NCBI GenBank assembly: GCA_016291005.1
Contig: JAEEVT010000005.1
Span: 1-51,914, forward strand
Reading direction: 5' to 3'
Length of the DNA: 51,914 bases
Source: Prevotella sp.
Lineage (GTDB): Bacteria; Bacteroidota; Bacteroidia; Bacteroidales; Bacteroidaceae
Shown here: positions 24,427-35,324 of the stretch, one piece after another
Layout: each line of letters begins with the position of its first letter
Position numbering within the stretch: position 1 is the first letter of the stretch
Program-made: the position numbers and the translations under genes
The notes under the pieces: model-generated
Databases searched by the model: none
What the model saw: the letters and a program-made list of their open reading frames with translations, nothing else
What the model was told of the DNA's origin: nothing

Positions 24427-26091
24427 CTACCTTCTGGTGGTGTGAGCGGCGGGGTGCCGGAGTGCCATGGCAGGAGCATACAGCATCTGGTCGGCCGAGA
24501 GCGTCATGTAGAAGCGATAGAGCATCTGGCGATAGGCCGATGTGCCGTTATATACCTGAATCTTCATTTCATGATAGACGCGCTTATCCGCTGTGAGTGC
24601 AGTGCCTGGGTCGGCGATATAGCCGAAGATGAAAGGCTCATAGACAGGGTCTATGCCTGGTTGCAAATCAGGATCCCATTGAGGTTTGCCAGTGGTATTG
24701 ATATACCAGACGGGCGTCTGACCTTCCTCGTCGCCATCACTAACAGTGGAGCCTGTGCCTGTGCGGTAGAACGAACCGGGGTTAGCGGTTTGTGTAGCAT
24801 CACCCTTTGCGGCGTAGGTGAAGAAGGACTTCGACCAGTCGTTGTCGATGAGCGTCCACTTATAGCCAGTACCCGTGGGTGTCGTGGCACTGAAGGTGAC
24901 AACTTCCCCTTCCTTTGTCACACGAGGCAACAGGTGGAAATGGCCGTAGTCGTGGAAGGTGAACTCGTAGACATGATTGGTGGCATCAATCTCCTTCACT
25001 GAGCAGGGGTAGACGCCGATGGGCGGGAAGTCGTAAGGTATGACTTCGAACTTCAGGTTGTCGAGGGTGATGGGGATGATTCTGTAGTCATTGCGAGCTA
25101 TATAGTTCCACTCGTTGGTGGCATTGTTGCTGATAAGTGCATAGCGATACTCGCTGCCGTTGGTACTCTCAACCTCTAATGTCAGGTAGAACAAGCCTTC
25201 GGCATTCGTCGGCGTAGCACTTTCGTTAATGTAGAATGTCTTGGTGACGGTTGCTTCGTCAACTAAGGTTTCGTTCAGTGTGATAGTGAAGTCGCCTGTA
25301 GCAGCATTGGCCTTCAAGTTGGGACGGATATCCATGTGATGGGCATCCATGTCGTCTGGATAGCTGAGCGAAGGCAGCAGTTTCAGGTTCTCACCATTGC
25401 TAGTGATATCGCTGATAGTCATTGACTTCACGGTAACATTATCTCCTGTGTTATTCGTAATACTCACCTGCAACTTTGCCAGCATGCGGACGACGATAAG
25501 GTCTTTACTGCTGTCGGTAGCGGCAGTTGTCTGAACATTGCTCATAGGGATACCCGTTTCTCCGAAACCGTTGTCTGCGGCGGTGGGGTCGAAGCCGTTA
25601 CCGTTTACCGTAGTCACCTTTGCTGCAACAGCGGAGTGATTGACATTTCCCGTCGTTTCAAACTCTGTCGGGGTATTGCCAATATCGGTCATTGTAGTAA
25701 TGCCAATACCAAGTAGGTCACACACGTCACCAATAGATATATTGGCAAAGCTATAGATGGTATAAGCACCTTGCGTTATTCGGGCTACGCCGTCAATCTC
25801 TCTTTCCGAGCCAGCGGAAGGGCGGCAGGCGAGAAACTTCTGAACAGCACCACCGTTAGTGTTCGTCACCACGACCACCCAGAGGTTCATCATCTCCTCG
25901 TCCTGTGCATTGGCATCATCCCAGTCTGTGGCTCTTGCACGTGTCGTCGTTCCTGTTGAAATGCGCAACGTCAGCCCATCCTTCTCATTCGGATTAAGCT
26001 GGTCAGTCTCAATGCTGTCTGACGAACACGCAGCCATGACGGCAGTCAAGGCTGCAAGTGTTATGATGTATGTATATCTAAGTATCTTCAT
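24427..26091 (-). CDS. Fimbrillin-like lipoprotein (554 aa), cassette 2
   Basis: A lipoprotein with lipobox VMAAC (Cys22, followed by SSDSIETD) and a TTRARATDW motif near residue 51, the position where Bacteroidales fimbrillins are cut by an arginine-specific protease to allow strand exchange. The first 200 residues are nearly identical to those of the 525-aa paralogue at 35325-36902. The remaining 350 differ and end in MALRHPAAHTTRR, rich in Arg/His. The N-domain/C-domain layout with YNARNDYR.IPI.LDNL fits the fimbrillin-like superfamily. It sits directly upstream of the 3440-aa gene, 20 bp apart, and 34 bp after the 3057-aa gene. It is probably a minor pilin or adaptor that joins the giant to the shaft; that part is inference. 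Confidence 0.75.
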   Translation of the reverse strand: MKILRYTYIITLAALTAVMAACSSDSIETDQLNPNEKDGLTLRISTGTTTRARATDWDDANAQDEEMMNLWVVVVTNTNGGAVQKFLACRPSAGSEREIDGVARITQGAYTIYSFANISIGDVCDLLGIGITTMTDIGNTPTEFETTGNVNHSAVAAKVTTVNGNGFDPTAADNGFGETGIPMSNVQTTAATDSSKDLIVVRMLAKLQVSITNNTGDNVTVKSMTISDITSNGENLKLLPSLSYPDDMDAHHMDIRPNLKANAATGDFTITLNETLVDEATVTKTFYINESATPTNAEGLFYLTLEVESTNGSEYRYALISNNATNEWNYIARNDYRIIPITLDNLKFEVIPYDFPPIGVYPCSVKEIDATNHVYEFTFHDYGHFHLLPRVTKEGEVVTFSATTPTGTGYKWTLIDNDWSKSFFTYAAKGDATQTANPGSFYRTGTGSTVSDGDEEGQTPVWYINTTGKPQWDPDLQPGIDPVYEPFIFGYIADPGTALTADKRVYHEMKIQVYNGTSAYRQMLYRFYMTLSADQMLYAPAMALRHPAAHTTRR

Positions 26092-26125
26092 AGTCTTACA
26101 TGTTTATCGGAGCATGCATGAATGT

Positions 26126-29100
26126 TTATTGTTTCACTATCACCTTATTAATCTTACGATCGTTCTCTGTTTCTGCCTCAATAATATAGACACCAGCCTT
26201 TGACAGGTTGAAGCTATATTCAGGCGATTGCGGGTTAGCCTTGTGCATCAGATGACCACCAGTGTCATAGCAACGCACATTAAGGATTGGCTCAGCCGTA
26301 GAGGCAATGACCCTCACCGTCAGACCTTCTGTGAAGATTTGCAGATGGGTCTCTTCTGCGGCCTTCTCCTGAATGAGAGTGCTAACAAGATAGTAACGGT
26401 TCTGGGTCTGTCCACTGACAGCAAACTGCATACCCGACTCTAACGGGGTCAACTTCTGCTCCACAGCATCGTAGAAAGCTATCGAGTCACCCAACAGCTC
26501 TACACCGTTAAACGTCAGTGTACAAGGTGCATCGCTGGTCGACTCCACGCCAAGCGGTAGACTGCGGAAGTCACGAATGCTGTTAATAGTAGTTGCCAAA
26601 CGTCCGCAGAGCGTATAAACTGTAGGCACATCCTTCAGGTCAGAGGTGATAAAGGTCTCCGTATCTTCCGACGGCAGGAAGTCGTTGCTGGCCTCACTGC
26701 GCTGCATGACCAGTGCACTGCTCTGGCTCTCGCCACGCTGTGCCGTGATAACAAGTCCGACAAGGTTCGATGTCTCCACTCCACGGGTAGGAGCTTTCAG
26801 GGGGAACACCTTGCCATCACCAGTATCTTGCACGTAATTATAGACCGTTACATCCTCCGTAATATTCTCTATCTCGCCAGTAGTCTCGTTTAATTGAGTT
26901 CCAATGACGACAGAATAGGACGTACCGTTACCCTTCTTACCAAAACGTGACTGTGCCTGCATGTCCCTATTAAAGTTGATGGTAGTGGCTTGACCAGCCG
27001 TTTTTGCCTGTACGAAGAATCCCTGTCCGGGAGCCAGCACGGCATTATCAGCCGCGAAGGATGCGCCACTAAGATTAATCCAGTCACCATTTGCAGCCTT
27101 CTGCACCAAGTGCTGGCCTGTCTTAGTAAGCAGCCAGTACTTTGTTTCCAGTCCAGTATTCTCTGCAAAGAATGCGTCCATATTCAGTCCGCAAGGGAAC
27201 GGGTTTTCTACCAAATAATAGCCTAAGTTTGATGCACCAGCAGAAACATCCTCGGTGTGGTTCCTAATGCCAGACAACATCGCGTTCAACTCACTTTCCT
27301 TAATAGGTATGCGAGTGTATGTACGAGCATCACCATAAACGCTAGACTCAGACTCCGTCTTCTGGGCAGATGTCGGCAATAACAGGTCGGTTTTCAGACG
27401 ACCTCGGTTCAAGGCTCGCTTCTTCGGATTACCTTGAATAGCACTCAATTCCGTATCGGTTCCGCCATCATTGGCACCGGTCTGCGCGAACTCGTAGTAG
27501 TCATACATCGTATCCTCCTTGGGCAGACGGATGATGGAAATGTCATTGCTTTCGTCGTTTGACGCACCCTTTAGGTGGTTCATCACCATCACCGAGAAGC
27601 CGCCATTAGCATAGTCCACCGTTGCATCGTTATAGGTATTACTCCATACACCCTTGATAGCCACATTGGCCTTCTTGCCGCCCATTGGCTTGTAGCCTAA
27701 GCGGTCAAGGTATGCATCGGCAGTACCACCGCCTTCGACTATCCATGTAGCAGTGTTTCCTGAGCCAGACCATATACCTTCGTTAGCTGAGCCTAAGTTC
27801 TCCGTCTGACTATCGTCATCATTACTATAAGTAGAACCCACTTCATAGAGTACGGCCTTAGCCTTGTCCCAGCTTCGCTGATAGATGGCGGGATTATAGC
27901 GGTCATAGCCAGTGCCGAAGGTGACAGGGTCGTAATACGTGGTCTTCTGCTGTGCTGTTTTCTTTGGTGCATACCATTCTCCTGCTATGGTGCCCTGCAA
28001 CGGCGAGCCCAGCAGATACCAGCGCTTATTATCAAGTTGATACTCCACCCACGCCGAGTTATAATTCAGCAGGTGGGCATTCAGGAGTTCTGTTGTCGGC
28101 TGGAAGGCTATCTCGTCACAACTGTTTATCTGGTACATCTCTGCTATAAGGTCACCTGTTCGGCCCTTGTCTGGGTCGGTACCGTATGTCTCATTCCAGA
28201 TGTCATAGATGCGTGCTTGCATGTCATACTTCAGAATATTGTCCTTCACTTCCGTCGTAGTGACAGTCTCTTTCTTCAGCGTACAGAACGTAAAATATGT
28301 GCGCGTATCATACTTGGCAGAAGAGGCATCCTTCAGATATTTGCCGGTTCCTACATTCTTGAGTGCGAACTTGCCATTACCGTCTGACTCAATCTGCCAT
28401 AGGGCAAGATAGTCACCATCCTGACCATATGTGTGATCATGGCTGTTTCCTTCCAGTCCCAAAATGAAGCTGAGATTTTGATCAGCAGGCTGTGAGTTCA
28501 GGTAGCCAGGGCTGCCATAGACTGAATAAGGCTGGCCAGCAGGTGTCTGAAGTCGCAGAAGGTATCCTCCCGTTACACTTTCAAGTTTGAAGTAGTAGCC
28601 GGTATTGGTACTTTGATATGCAGTAGCGTAGTCCGCATAACCCAGGTTCTGGGCAGTAGTTCCATAAAGGGCTTTACCATCTGCCTCATTGGCGATAGCG
28701 AAGGCCTGTCCGCTACTGACGAGAGCATCAATATCGTTGAATCTCTCATCGACAGAGGTTACCAAAGTTTTCACATTTTCGCTCAGGTTGGGGAATGGTG
28801 CTGCATCTAATGAACCCTTGCCGGCGAATGCGTCATAGAGTACTGGCGCATTGCCCCATTCGTCGCTCTTCATCAGGATGTGCGTACAATAGAGCGGTGC
28901 AAAACCCTTGCGGAACAGACGGTCTTTCGGTGTACGGTAGTTCCACTCATTAGTCTTATAGCCATACAAAGGCGATGTGCTTGCAGCGGCACTCACATAC
29001 AACTCATCCTGATTGCTTGCAGAGTTACCGTCGGCACGACGCCAGTTCTCATCGTTGTTCCAGTCGGTATTGCCGGCACCACCAGTCCACACCTCGTAGT

Positions 29101-32100
29101 CAGGCACTATCTTCAGGTTGATGAGCAGCGTGCCGTCGCATGCGTTCGTGTTGCCGTCTTCTCTGAAGGGCAGGCTGAGTGTATAGTTATAGCCTTCACG
29201 CACTTCGAAGTTCCCAGTGAAGTAGATGCAAAGACGGTTCTCGTTCTTTTCAGTCATTCCACTGCTCTTGGACGTGTCAATGGCATTGAGCTTGACAATC
29301 TTTCCAACAATAGGCAGCGAGCCTGCCCATACCTTCTCGCCATCTACATCTATCATCTTTGTCATCTCCGTAGAGATGGTCTTGTCCCACTCCGGGTCAT
29401 CGGTGGAGGCTAAGTAAACATTATAGTCACCAGACTTCACTATCACCTTTGAAGAGTTGGTAGACTCCACCTTGGCATCGCGGATGGGCAGCCAGAGGAA
29501 GTGCTTGTCGCTTTCTGCGGTGGTATTGTAAGTCTCAGTCGGAGCATCGTTCACCGAGCCATGCTTTACCGTCTCAAACTGAGCCTCCTTGGCCAGTCGG
29601 ATGCTAAGTATGGGATTCCCGTCAGGATAATGATAGCTCTCAAATCCATTCTCGTTGGGTACGAAGCCGCACTTCAGCGAAGGTGCCTTATCGCTCACCT
29701 TTATGCGCAGGCCCTGCGGCTCATCGCAGAAGTAGGCTACATAATTGGATGCATCGATATTCAGGGCTTTGTTGAAATAGCTGTCATGGATGGGACAGAC
29801 TACGAGATAGAAATAAGGGTCATCGTTAGAAGCCTTCTTAGCAGGAACGCTGATAGTTCTCTGGTGCAGTATCAACTGTCCCTTGTCAACCAGTCCCTGT
29901 AAATAGTAAATCATCTCAAACGTAAGATTCGGCGTTTGCGACAGCTTTTCAGTTACACCTTCGAGCGAAGTAACATCTGGGTAATAGACACGTAAGGTGG
30001 CCAGTGCCTCGTCAAGTCTGACAGTGCCTGCTGCGTTTGTCTGACTATGATAGTTGTCCAGGGTTGCCAGCACCTTCGGGTTTGCCGACAGGTCGCCTAA
30101 CCACCAGTCGAAATTCAGGTCAGTCAACGACACATCCACTCCGTTGATGGTGTAGCCCTTCAGGTCAGTGAGCAACGTGGGTATCTTACCCTCACAGACT
30201 TCCAAGTCCTGGGAGGCATCAGAAGACTCCATGCTCAGGATGTTTAAGGGGGGCTTTATTTGGAACACCTTCTTCTTGTTACACATAGACCAGATGTTGA
30301 ATTCCTCATATAAGGCATTGCCACTGAGAGTAGTGGTGAAGCCGTTATCAAGGGGAACAATATAATAGTCGGTGTTGATCTTCCACGGCAGTTGGTTAGA
30401 GTAGTTACCATTCATCACTATCATGCGCTCGCCTGTTTCTGAATCTGTTTCAGCAAAGACAGCCCCCTGTTTGGTCACGGCCTTGGCAAAAGTATAGGAT
30501 TCCATCTTGCTGAAGTTGGTGTTCCAATGGAAATTCAGCACCGCTGCATCTTGTGTGTTAGCATTATCGCGGTCATTCGAATCCCACAACTTAGTAGGAT
30601 TTCCCAAGACAGCAGCATCGAAGGCTGCCTTATAAGCATCCAAATAATCTGTAACGGCTTTCTCACCATATTCACCAGTCTTGATAATACTTTCCAGTTC
30701 TGCAATGGTTTTACTGATACCGTATCTGCTGGACAGTTCACTCTGGAAGGTCGTCAGGAATACGTTTTTGTCGAGATACACAAAGGCGTATGATTTATCT
30801 TCACCATTAGCGTCACCCGTCACCTCAGGTTCACCTATAGCCGAAAGGATCTTCTCAAAGCCGAGGGAAACCTTCAGCAACTGCATTTCACTGGCCGTCT
30901 TGTTGATACAGATGGGAGTGTTCATCACAGGTATAGCCTCTGGCACGAATGCATAGACCTCAATATTGTCGAGCATGAAGTCGCCACCCTGTGAACTCAC
31001 ACAGTTGTTGTTCACTTCAACCCAGTATTGCTCGTATTTTTTTGAAATTTTAAATTCGAAGTAGAACTGCTGCCAGTTGACATAGTCACCTTGGTCCAGT
31101 TCATAGCACTGACCAGGGCAGAAACGGTAGATGGTTTCATCATCCTCGCCCGTGTTCTGCCCCTTGACTGTAAGGATGACGCTGCCGGGACAGTGATAGG
31201 CCGAAGGGTTGTTAATTTTATTTGATCCAGAAATCCAGCCAGAACACATCAACTTGTCTCCATTACAGAACTCTCCATAAAATGGTACGGAGCATATTTC
31301 GCCTGGCTGCTCAGAGGCATCGATATACAGGAAAGCTGATTCCATGCCGTCATCCTGGGCAAGGCCATAACCAGTAGCGGCATCGTTTACAGGCTTAGCT
31401 GTTTTACTGTATCCATTTACTGTCTCCATCGTTTTAACAAGCGCGTATGAACCCCAGCTGGGATTGTCGCCGTCAAAGCCATAGTTGGTCTTACCAAAGG
31501 TCAAGGGGACAGGACTGGAATTCGGAATCTCCGCCCATTGACCATACATGTAATCCCTGTTGTGCAAAGCTATCTCCGATGAGTTCTGGAATGTTGCACC
31601 TTTCGGGTAGTCAAAAGTAATCTTTGCAATAGGTTCACCGGCCTTCTTCACCAGATTCTTCGGGTCACGAGTACTGCCCTGCACCCGCTTCGTCGCGTCA
31701 GTATCTGTCCACGGCAGAGTAGAGGTGTTCTCGTCAAAGATAATCTCAAATAGGGCTAACTGGTAACGTGTCCCACCATTGTTAAAATATACTTTAATAT
31801 ATGATTTATGTGTATCACCAGCGTTATTGACAGTTTCCCCAGGATAATTGAACACGATGAAGCGGCTTTCACCATACAATCGCGTAATGGTTCCTCGTTT
31901 GTTTCCTTCATCATAGAGATAATAGCCTTCACTATTATGGCCACCCTTGGTGATGCCTGTACTTCCCACATCATCAATCACCACTTCTATTCTTCCTGAC
32001 GTGTTATCTACGACAGCCGACACGAGATTCTCGTCTTCCGTTCCGCTGCCATTAAACACCCAGTAGTCCTTGAAGTTATGCCTGATACCGATGAACTCGC

Positions 32101-35100
32101 CCTGATATTCGGCTTGCTTCTGGGTTTCGTAGGCCAAGCGCTTGGCCGGGAAGTGGAAGGTCTTTTTCTCAAGCCATTTGTCAGAGTTGTAGGTACATGC
32201 CATCAACTGTGTTGCCATATCCTTGGCATCCCTCATGTCATAGATATAGCGCATGGTGAGCGAAGGCTCTTCCAGATTGCCATCGAGGTGTGACGAGCTG
32301 TTCTTATAAGCGAAATCGTTGTAACGTGACACATCGGCAGCAAGTATAAAATTCTGTCCGTCGCTGTTTTTGTACGTGAAGAGGTGCGACACGTATGTCT
32401 TTGCCCCCGGGAAGACCGTCGGCCAGTCGAGCATCTTACCTTCGGCGTTGGTCTGGAGCCAATCAGGAAGGTCATCAACCTTAACGCCTGTCACCATACC
32501 GTTGTTATAGAGATAGTCCATCACGGTGCCGGCACTCGAGCTCACGCTGAAACGGTTCTTCAGACCGTCAAGGTCTCTGTCGTTCTGATAGTTATACCAG
32601 CGCTGATAGAGGACATGATCGTTGTAGCTTCTCAAGGTGGTAGGCAATCCCAACTCTACCGTCTCGCCTTGTTTCACATAGTGAGTAATCCTAAACTCAT
32701 TCACCTTCTGCGTGCCGTCAGCATTCTGCCATTCTTCAAGGTCATTGGTTATCAGGCCTTGCTGCTTATACAGCTGTTGCCTCTCTGCACTGGTTGGATT
32801 ATAGGCATAGTAAAGCTTCACATTCGACAATTTGTGTGTAACGTCATGAAGAATGCGCGTCTCGGTTTTCGGGATAAACTGCGACGTATAAAACCCAGCA
32901 TTATCTTCTGATGTCAGTTCAGTAATGGTAAAGACTCTGGCTTCCGACTCGTTCAGCGTCACGACTTCATTACTCTTGTAATATTGTCCTGCAGAGTTCT
33001 TCAGTTTGAAATGCTGATAGTCTGTCATCTCTACCGTCCACGCCTCAGGGTTGATGTCATTATACGTCTTCAGCTTGGCTTGAGATCCCAGCATCTTACC
33101 GTCCTTCATCAAGACGGCCTGATAGAGGTTGTCTTCATTGGGGCTTAGCACCTCCACGGGATAGAAACCAGCATACCAATGGTCTGGATCATCATCCTCT
33201 GTAGTAGTGGGATCGTCTGGCCATTGCAAAACCTGCCATCCATCGCCTTGGGCATGATGCAGATAGCGGACATCCTGGTTACTCCTCTTCATCAGTGTAA
33301 TCTCGGATATCGTGCCAGTTTGCCCACCATACCCGGTCTTGATAGCATTCAGATGGGCGTAAGAGATATTGACATCCTGTACCCAAGGAGTGTACTCTAC
33401 AGTCACATCAGCGTTCGTGATATAGCCACCACCAAAAAACAAATTGTAAACCAGGATGGTCTTTATCTTGATGGAAGGGTCAGAGGTAAAGGCATCAGTT
33501 ATGTCAAAAGACAACGTCTCTTCTCCATTTTGAGCGGACACTTCCCTTTCTTCATCCATTAGGGTGACATGACGTTCGGCTGTGTTCCATGTCATCTCTG
33601 ATGACCACGCATTATTATTATAACCCACGCCATATTTCAATTTCCGTGCTGAAATTGTCTCAAAGTCACCTGTCAACGTAACCTTGGTAATGGTTCCTCT
33701 GATAGAGGAAGCGTCAACCTGTAGGTACGCAATGTTGTTCATCCCATAGCTTGGCATTGCAAGATTGACTATTTGTTTGCCAGTGTTGGATTCGGTGGAA
33801 ATTTTGTTATAACCACAATAAGCTGTAGCGACTTCTCCATACGATGTGGATACATAATCCTCACTACCATTGACCCAGGTCATCTTTACTGTCGCCGATC
33901 CTATTTGGGTTGGCAAGGGATGAGTAGGGTCATCTGTAAGTTCCAAATTCGTCAAGTCAACCACGGCCTTGCCGTCGCTGTCGATGGTGACATTTTTTTC
34001 TACCAACGGCCCGTTTGATCCACCATTTCCAGTACCTTCCTGGCGGCTCATCAGCACACGCAACTGCATACCTTCGTCGCCATTAATAATCATCTTCTCG
34101 TATTCTGAAAGGTCTGCGTAGGTTAGATGATCCACAGTACTCGTACCAGCAACCATCGCTTGCGTGCCAAGCTGCACACCGACATTAAAATCAACGTTAG
34201 CAGATCCTGTCGAAGTGGCATCAGCACCATAGCCATCCCAAGTTTTGAACATGCTTTGGGTTAGGGTTGTTGTCGTGTTCTTTTCATTCTTAATGCGCGT
34301 ATAACGACTGTTTAAGGGTTCTTCAAGATTATATGTACCTTTGGAAACATCCTTATTCCCCAGTTCACTGCCATAAACACCCGAATTTGCCCAATGTTCA
34401 TCTTCGTTCAAATACCTATCTGTGCCATACTTCTTGATATAGAACTGCCCTTCCAGTTCGGCTGGTTCTATCGACCAGAGACCATCCTTATGATAAGCTG
34501 CCAACGTCGGCAATGTAGAGAGCTGCTTGTCTTTCGGAATGATGGATTGTCGGGAAGACACATCGGATTGCCACCAATTAGTACCGAGTGAGGATTCTGC
34601 AGTACCCGAATAGGTTAGATAGTGACGGGTGGCCTCAGCACCGGGATTGTCGTTATTAATTCCTTCCCCCCTATAGTAAATGATAAAGGCAGAATTGCTT
34701 TTTAATTGGACAAAGCGCAGGCGAGCGCTATTATAATAACTACTTCGTCGTGTTACATTACAAGGCAAGTCATCCCATTCATTACCAATGTGTGTGCTTC
34801 CAGTCCACGTTCCGTTTCTATACATGGGATTACCACCTACTGCAGATATATCATAACCATCTCCCAAACTGTAAACTGATAATATTGACGCATTGCCTAC
34901 ATTATCAACACATTTAACCCTGGCTGCACCACCCGACCCGAAATACAAATAATGTCCGTTTTTATTTTTCAGCTTAAAATGGTTAGCGTCACCATCACCA
35001 GCATCCACAAGGGTCCACAAACGATTATTTGCGTATGGCAGGAAATCCTTTGTCCTCGCATTTTGATCCACACCACAATCGGTTAGATAGCTATATATTT

Positions 35101-35299
35101 TTCTATTATGATCATAGAACTGGACATAATAATAGTTGTCATCACCAATAATATCACCAGGAACCATCGTTTCGAATGCATCGGGCAGGCCTGCCGTCTG
35201 GGCTTGTGTATGTTGTGTGTTTACGAAAGCTATTGCTCCGAGCAGCAGGACTGTGCGGAGCAGGGAGGTAGTATGTATGAAAAGTTGTTTCATTGTCAT
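26126..35299 (-). CDS. Giant (3057 aa) T9SS-secreted, probably fimbria-associated adhesin
   Basis: A single frame of 3057 residues with a signal peptide ending near QHTQAQ. Several ricin-like (beta-trefoil type) stretches are visible: HFKLKNKNGHYLYFGSG near 110, GQFYIKKYGTDRYLN near 285, HFKLKNSAGQYYKSNE near 770, and YFKLESVTGGYLLRL and FALKNVGTGKYLKD near 2240-2320. A jelly-roll-like segment near 390 (YADLSEYEKMII) matches the other giant. FLYIDAS near 1325, VWTGGAGNTDWNNDENWRR near 2075, LLGSPLQGTIAGEWYAP near 2435 and IIRLPKEDTMYDYYEFAQ further on also have counterparts there. The end (AGVYIIEAETENDRKINKVIVKQ, type A) is a T9SS sorting domain. It follows the 525-aa fimbrillin-like gene by 25 bp. 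The lectin-like segments suggest glycan binding, which is inference. Confidence 0.75.
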   Translation of the reverse strand: MTMKQLFIHTTSLLRTVLLLGAIAFVNTQHTQAQTAGLPDAFETMVPGDIIGDDNYYYVQFYDHNRKIYSYLTDCGVDQNARTKDFLPYANNRLWTLVDAGDGDANHFKLKNKNGHYLYFGSGGAARVKCVDNVGNASILSVYSLGDGYDISAVGGNPMYRNGTWTGSTHIGNEWDDLPCNVTRRSSYYNSARLRFVQLKSNSAFIIYYRGEGINNDNPGAEATRHYLTYSGTAESSLGTNWWQSDVSSRQSIIPKDKQLSTLPTLAAYHKDGLWSIEPAELEGQFYIKKYGTDRYLNEDEHWANSGVYGSELGNKDVSKGTYNLEEPLNSRYTRIKNEKNTTTTLTQSMFKTWDGYGADATSTGSANVDFNVGVQLGTQAMVAGTSTVDHLTYADLSEYEKMIINGDEGMQLRVLMSRQEGTGNGGSNGPLVEKNVTIDSDGKAVVDLTNLELTDDPTHPLPTQIGSATVKMTWVNGSEDYVSTSYGEVATAYCGYNKISTESNTGKQIVNLAMPSYGMNNIAYLQVDASSIRGTITKVTLTGDFETISARKLKYGVGYNNNAWSSEMTWNTAERHVTLMDEEREVSAQNGEETLSFDITDAFTSDPSIKIKTILVYNLFFGGGYITNADVTVEYTPWVQDVNISYAHLNAIKTGYGGQTGTISEITLMKRSNQDVRYLHHAQGDGWQVLQWPDDPTTTEDDDPDHWYAGFYPVEVLSPNEDNLYQAVLMKDGKMLGSQAKLKTYNDINPEAWTVEMTDYQHFKLKNSAGQYYKSNEVVTLNESEARVFTITELTSEDNAGFYTSQFIPKTETRILHDVTHKLSNVKLYYAYNPTSAERQQLYKQQGLITNDLEEWQNADGTQKVNEFRITHYVKQGETVELGLPTTLRSYNDHVLYQRWYNYQNDRDLDGLKNRFSVSSSAGTVMDYLYNNGMVTGVKVDDLPDWLQTNAEGKMLDWPTVFPGAKTYVSHLFTYKNSDGQNFILAADVSRYNDFAYKNSSSHLDGNLEEPSLTMRYIYDMRDAKDMATQLMACTYNSDKWLEKKTFHFPAKRLAYETQKQAEYQGEFIGIRHNFKDYWVFNGSGTEDENLVSAVVDNTSGRIEVVIDDVGSTGITKGGHNSEGYYLYDEGNKRGTITRLYGESRFIVFNYPGETVNNAGDTHKSYIKVYFNNGGTRYQLALFEIIFDENTSTLPWTDTDATKRVQGSTRDPKNLVKKAGEPIAKITFDYPKGATFQNSSEIALHNRDYMYGQWAEIPNSSPVPLTFGKTNYGFDGDNPSWGSYALVKTMETVNGYSKTAKPVNDAATGYGLAQDDGMESAFLYIDASEQPGEICSVPFYGEFCNGDKLMCSGWISGSNKINNPSAYHCPGSVILTVKGQNTGEDDETIYRFCPGQCYELDQGDYVNWQQFYFEFKISKKYEQYWVEVNNNCVSSQGGDFMLDNIEVYAFVPEAIPVMNTPICINKTASEMQLLKVSLGFEKILSAIGEPEVTGDANGEDKSYAFVYLDKNVFLTTFQSELSSRYGISKTIAELESIIKTGEYGEKAVTDYLDAYKAAFDAAVLGNPTKLWDSNDRDNANTQDAAVLNFHWNTNFSKMESYTFAKAVTKQGAVFAETDSETGERMIVMNGNYSNQLPWKINTDYYIVPLDNGFTTTLSGNALYEEFNIWSMCNKKKVFQIKPPLNILSMESSDASQDLEVCEGKIPTLLTDLKGYTINGVDVSLTDLNFDWWLGDLSANPKVLATLDNYHSQTNAAGTVRLDEALATLRVYYPDVTSLEGVTEKLSQTPNLTFEMIYYLQGLVDKGQLILHQRTISVPAKKASNDDPYFYLVVCPIHDSYFNKALNIDASNYVAYFCDEPQGLRIKVSDKAPSLKCGFVPNENGFESYHYPDGNPILSIRLAKEAQFETVKHGSVNDAPTETYNTTAESDKHFLWLPIRDAKVESTNSSKVIVKSGDYNVYLASTDDPEWDKTISTEMTKMIDVDGEKVWAGSLPIVGKIVKLNAIDTSKSSGMTEKNENRLCIYFTGNFEVREGYNYTLSLPFREDGNTNACDGTLLINLKIVPDYEVWTGGAGNTDWNNDENWRRADGNSASNQDELYVSAAASTSPLYGYKTNEWNYRTPKDRLFRKGFAPLYCTHILMKSDEWGNAPVLYDAFAGKGSLDAAPFPNLSENVKTLVTSVDERFNDIDALVSSGQAFAIANEADGKALYGTTAQNLGYADYATAYQSTNTGYYFKLESVTGGYLLRLQTPAGQPYSVYGSPGYLNSQPADQNLSFILGLEGNSHDHTYGQDGDYLALWQIESDGNGKFALKNVGTGKYLKDASSAKYDTRTYFTFCTLKKETVTTTEVKDNILKYDMQARIYDIWNETYGTDPDKGRTGDLIAEMYQINSCDEIAFQPTTELLNAHLLNYNSAWVEYQLDNKRWYLLGSPLQGTIAGEWYAPKKTAQQKTTYYDPVTFGTGYDRYNPAIYQRSWDKAKAVLYEVGSTYSNDDDSQTENLGSANEGIWSGSGNTATWIVEGGGTADAYLDRLGYKPMGGKKANVAIKGVWSNTYNDATVDYANGGFSVMVMNHLKGASNDESNDISIIRLPKEDTMYDYYEFAQTGANDGGTDTELSAIQGNPKKRALNRGRLKTDLLLPTSAQKTESESSVYGDARTYTRIPIKESELNAMLSGIRNHTEDVSAGASNLGYYLVENPFPCGLNMDAFFAENTGLETKYWLLTKTGQHLVQKAANGDWINLSGASFAADNAVLAPGQGFFVQAKTAGQATTINFNRDMQAQSRFGKKGNGTSYSVVIGTQLNETTGEIENITEDVTVYNYVQDTGDGKVFPLKAPTRGVETSNLVGLVITAQRGESQSSALVMQRSEASNDFLPSEDTETFITSDLKDVPTVYTLCGRLATTINSIRDFRSLPLGVESTSDAPCTLTFNGVELLGDSIAFYDAVEQKLTPLESGMQFAVSGQTQNRYYLVSTLIQEKAAEETHLQIFTEGLTVRVIASTAEPILNVRCYDTGGHLMHKANPQSPEYSFNLSKAGVYIIEAETENDRKINKVIVKQ

Positions 35300-35324
35300 C
35301 GCTTATATGCTATTATTGACAGAA

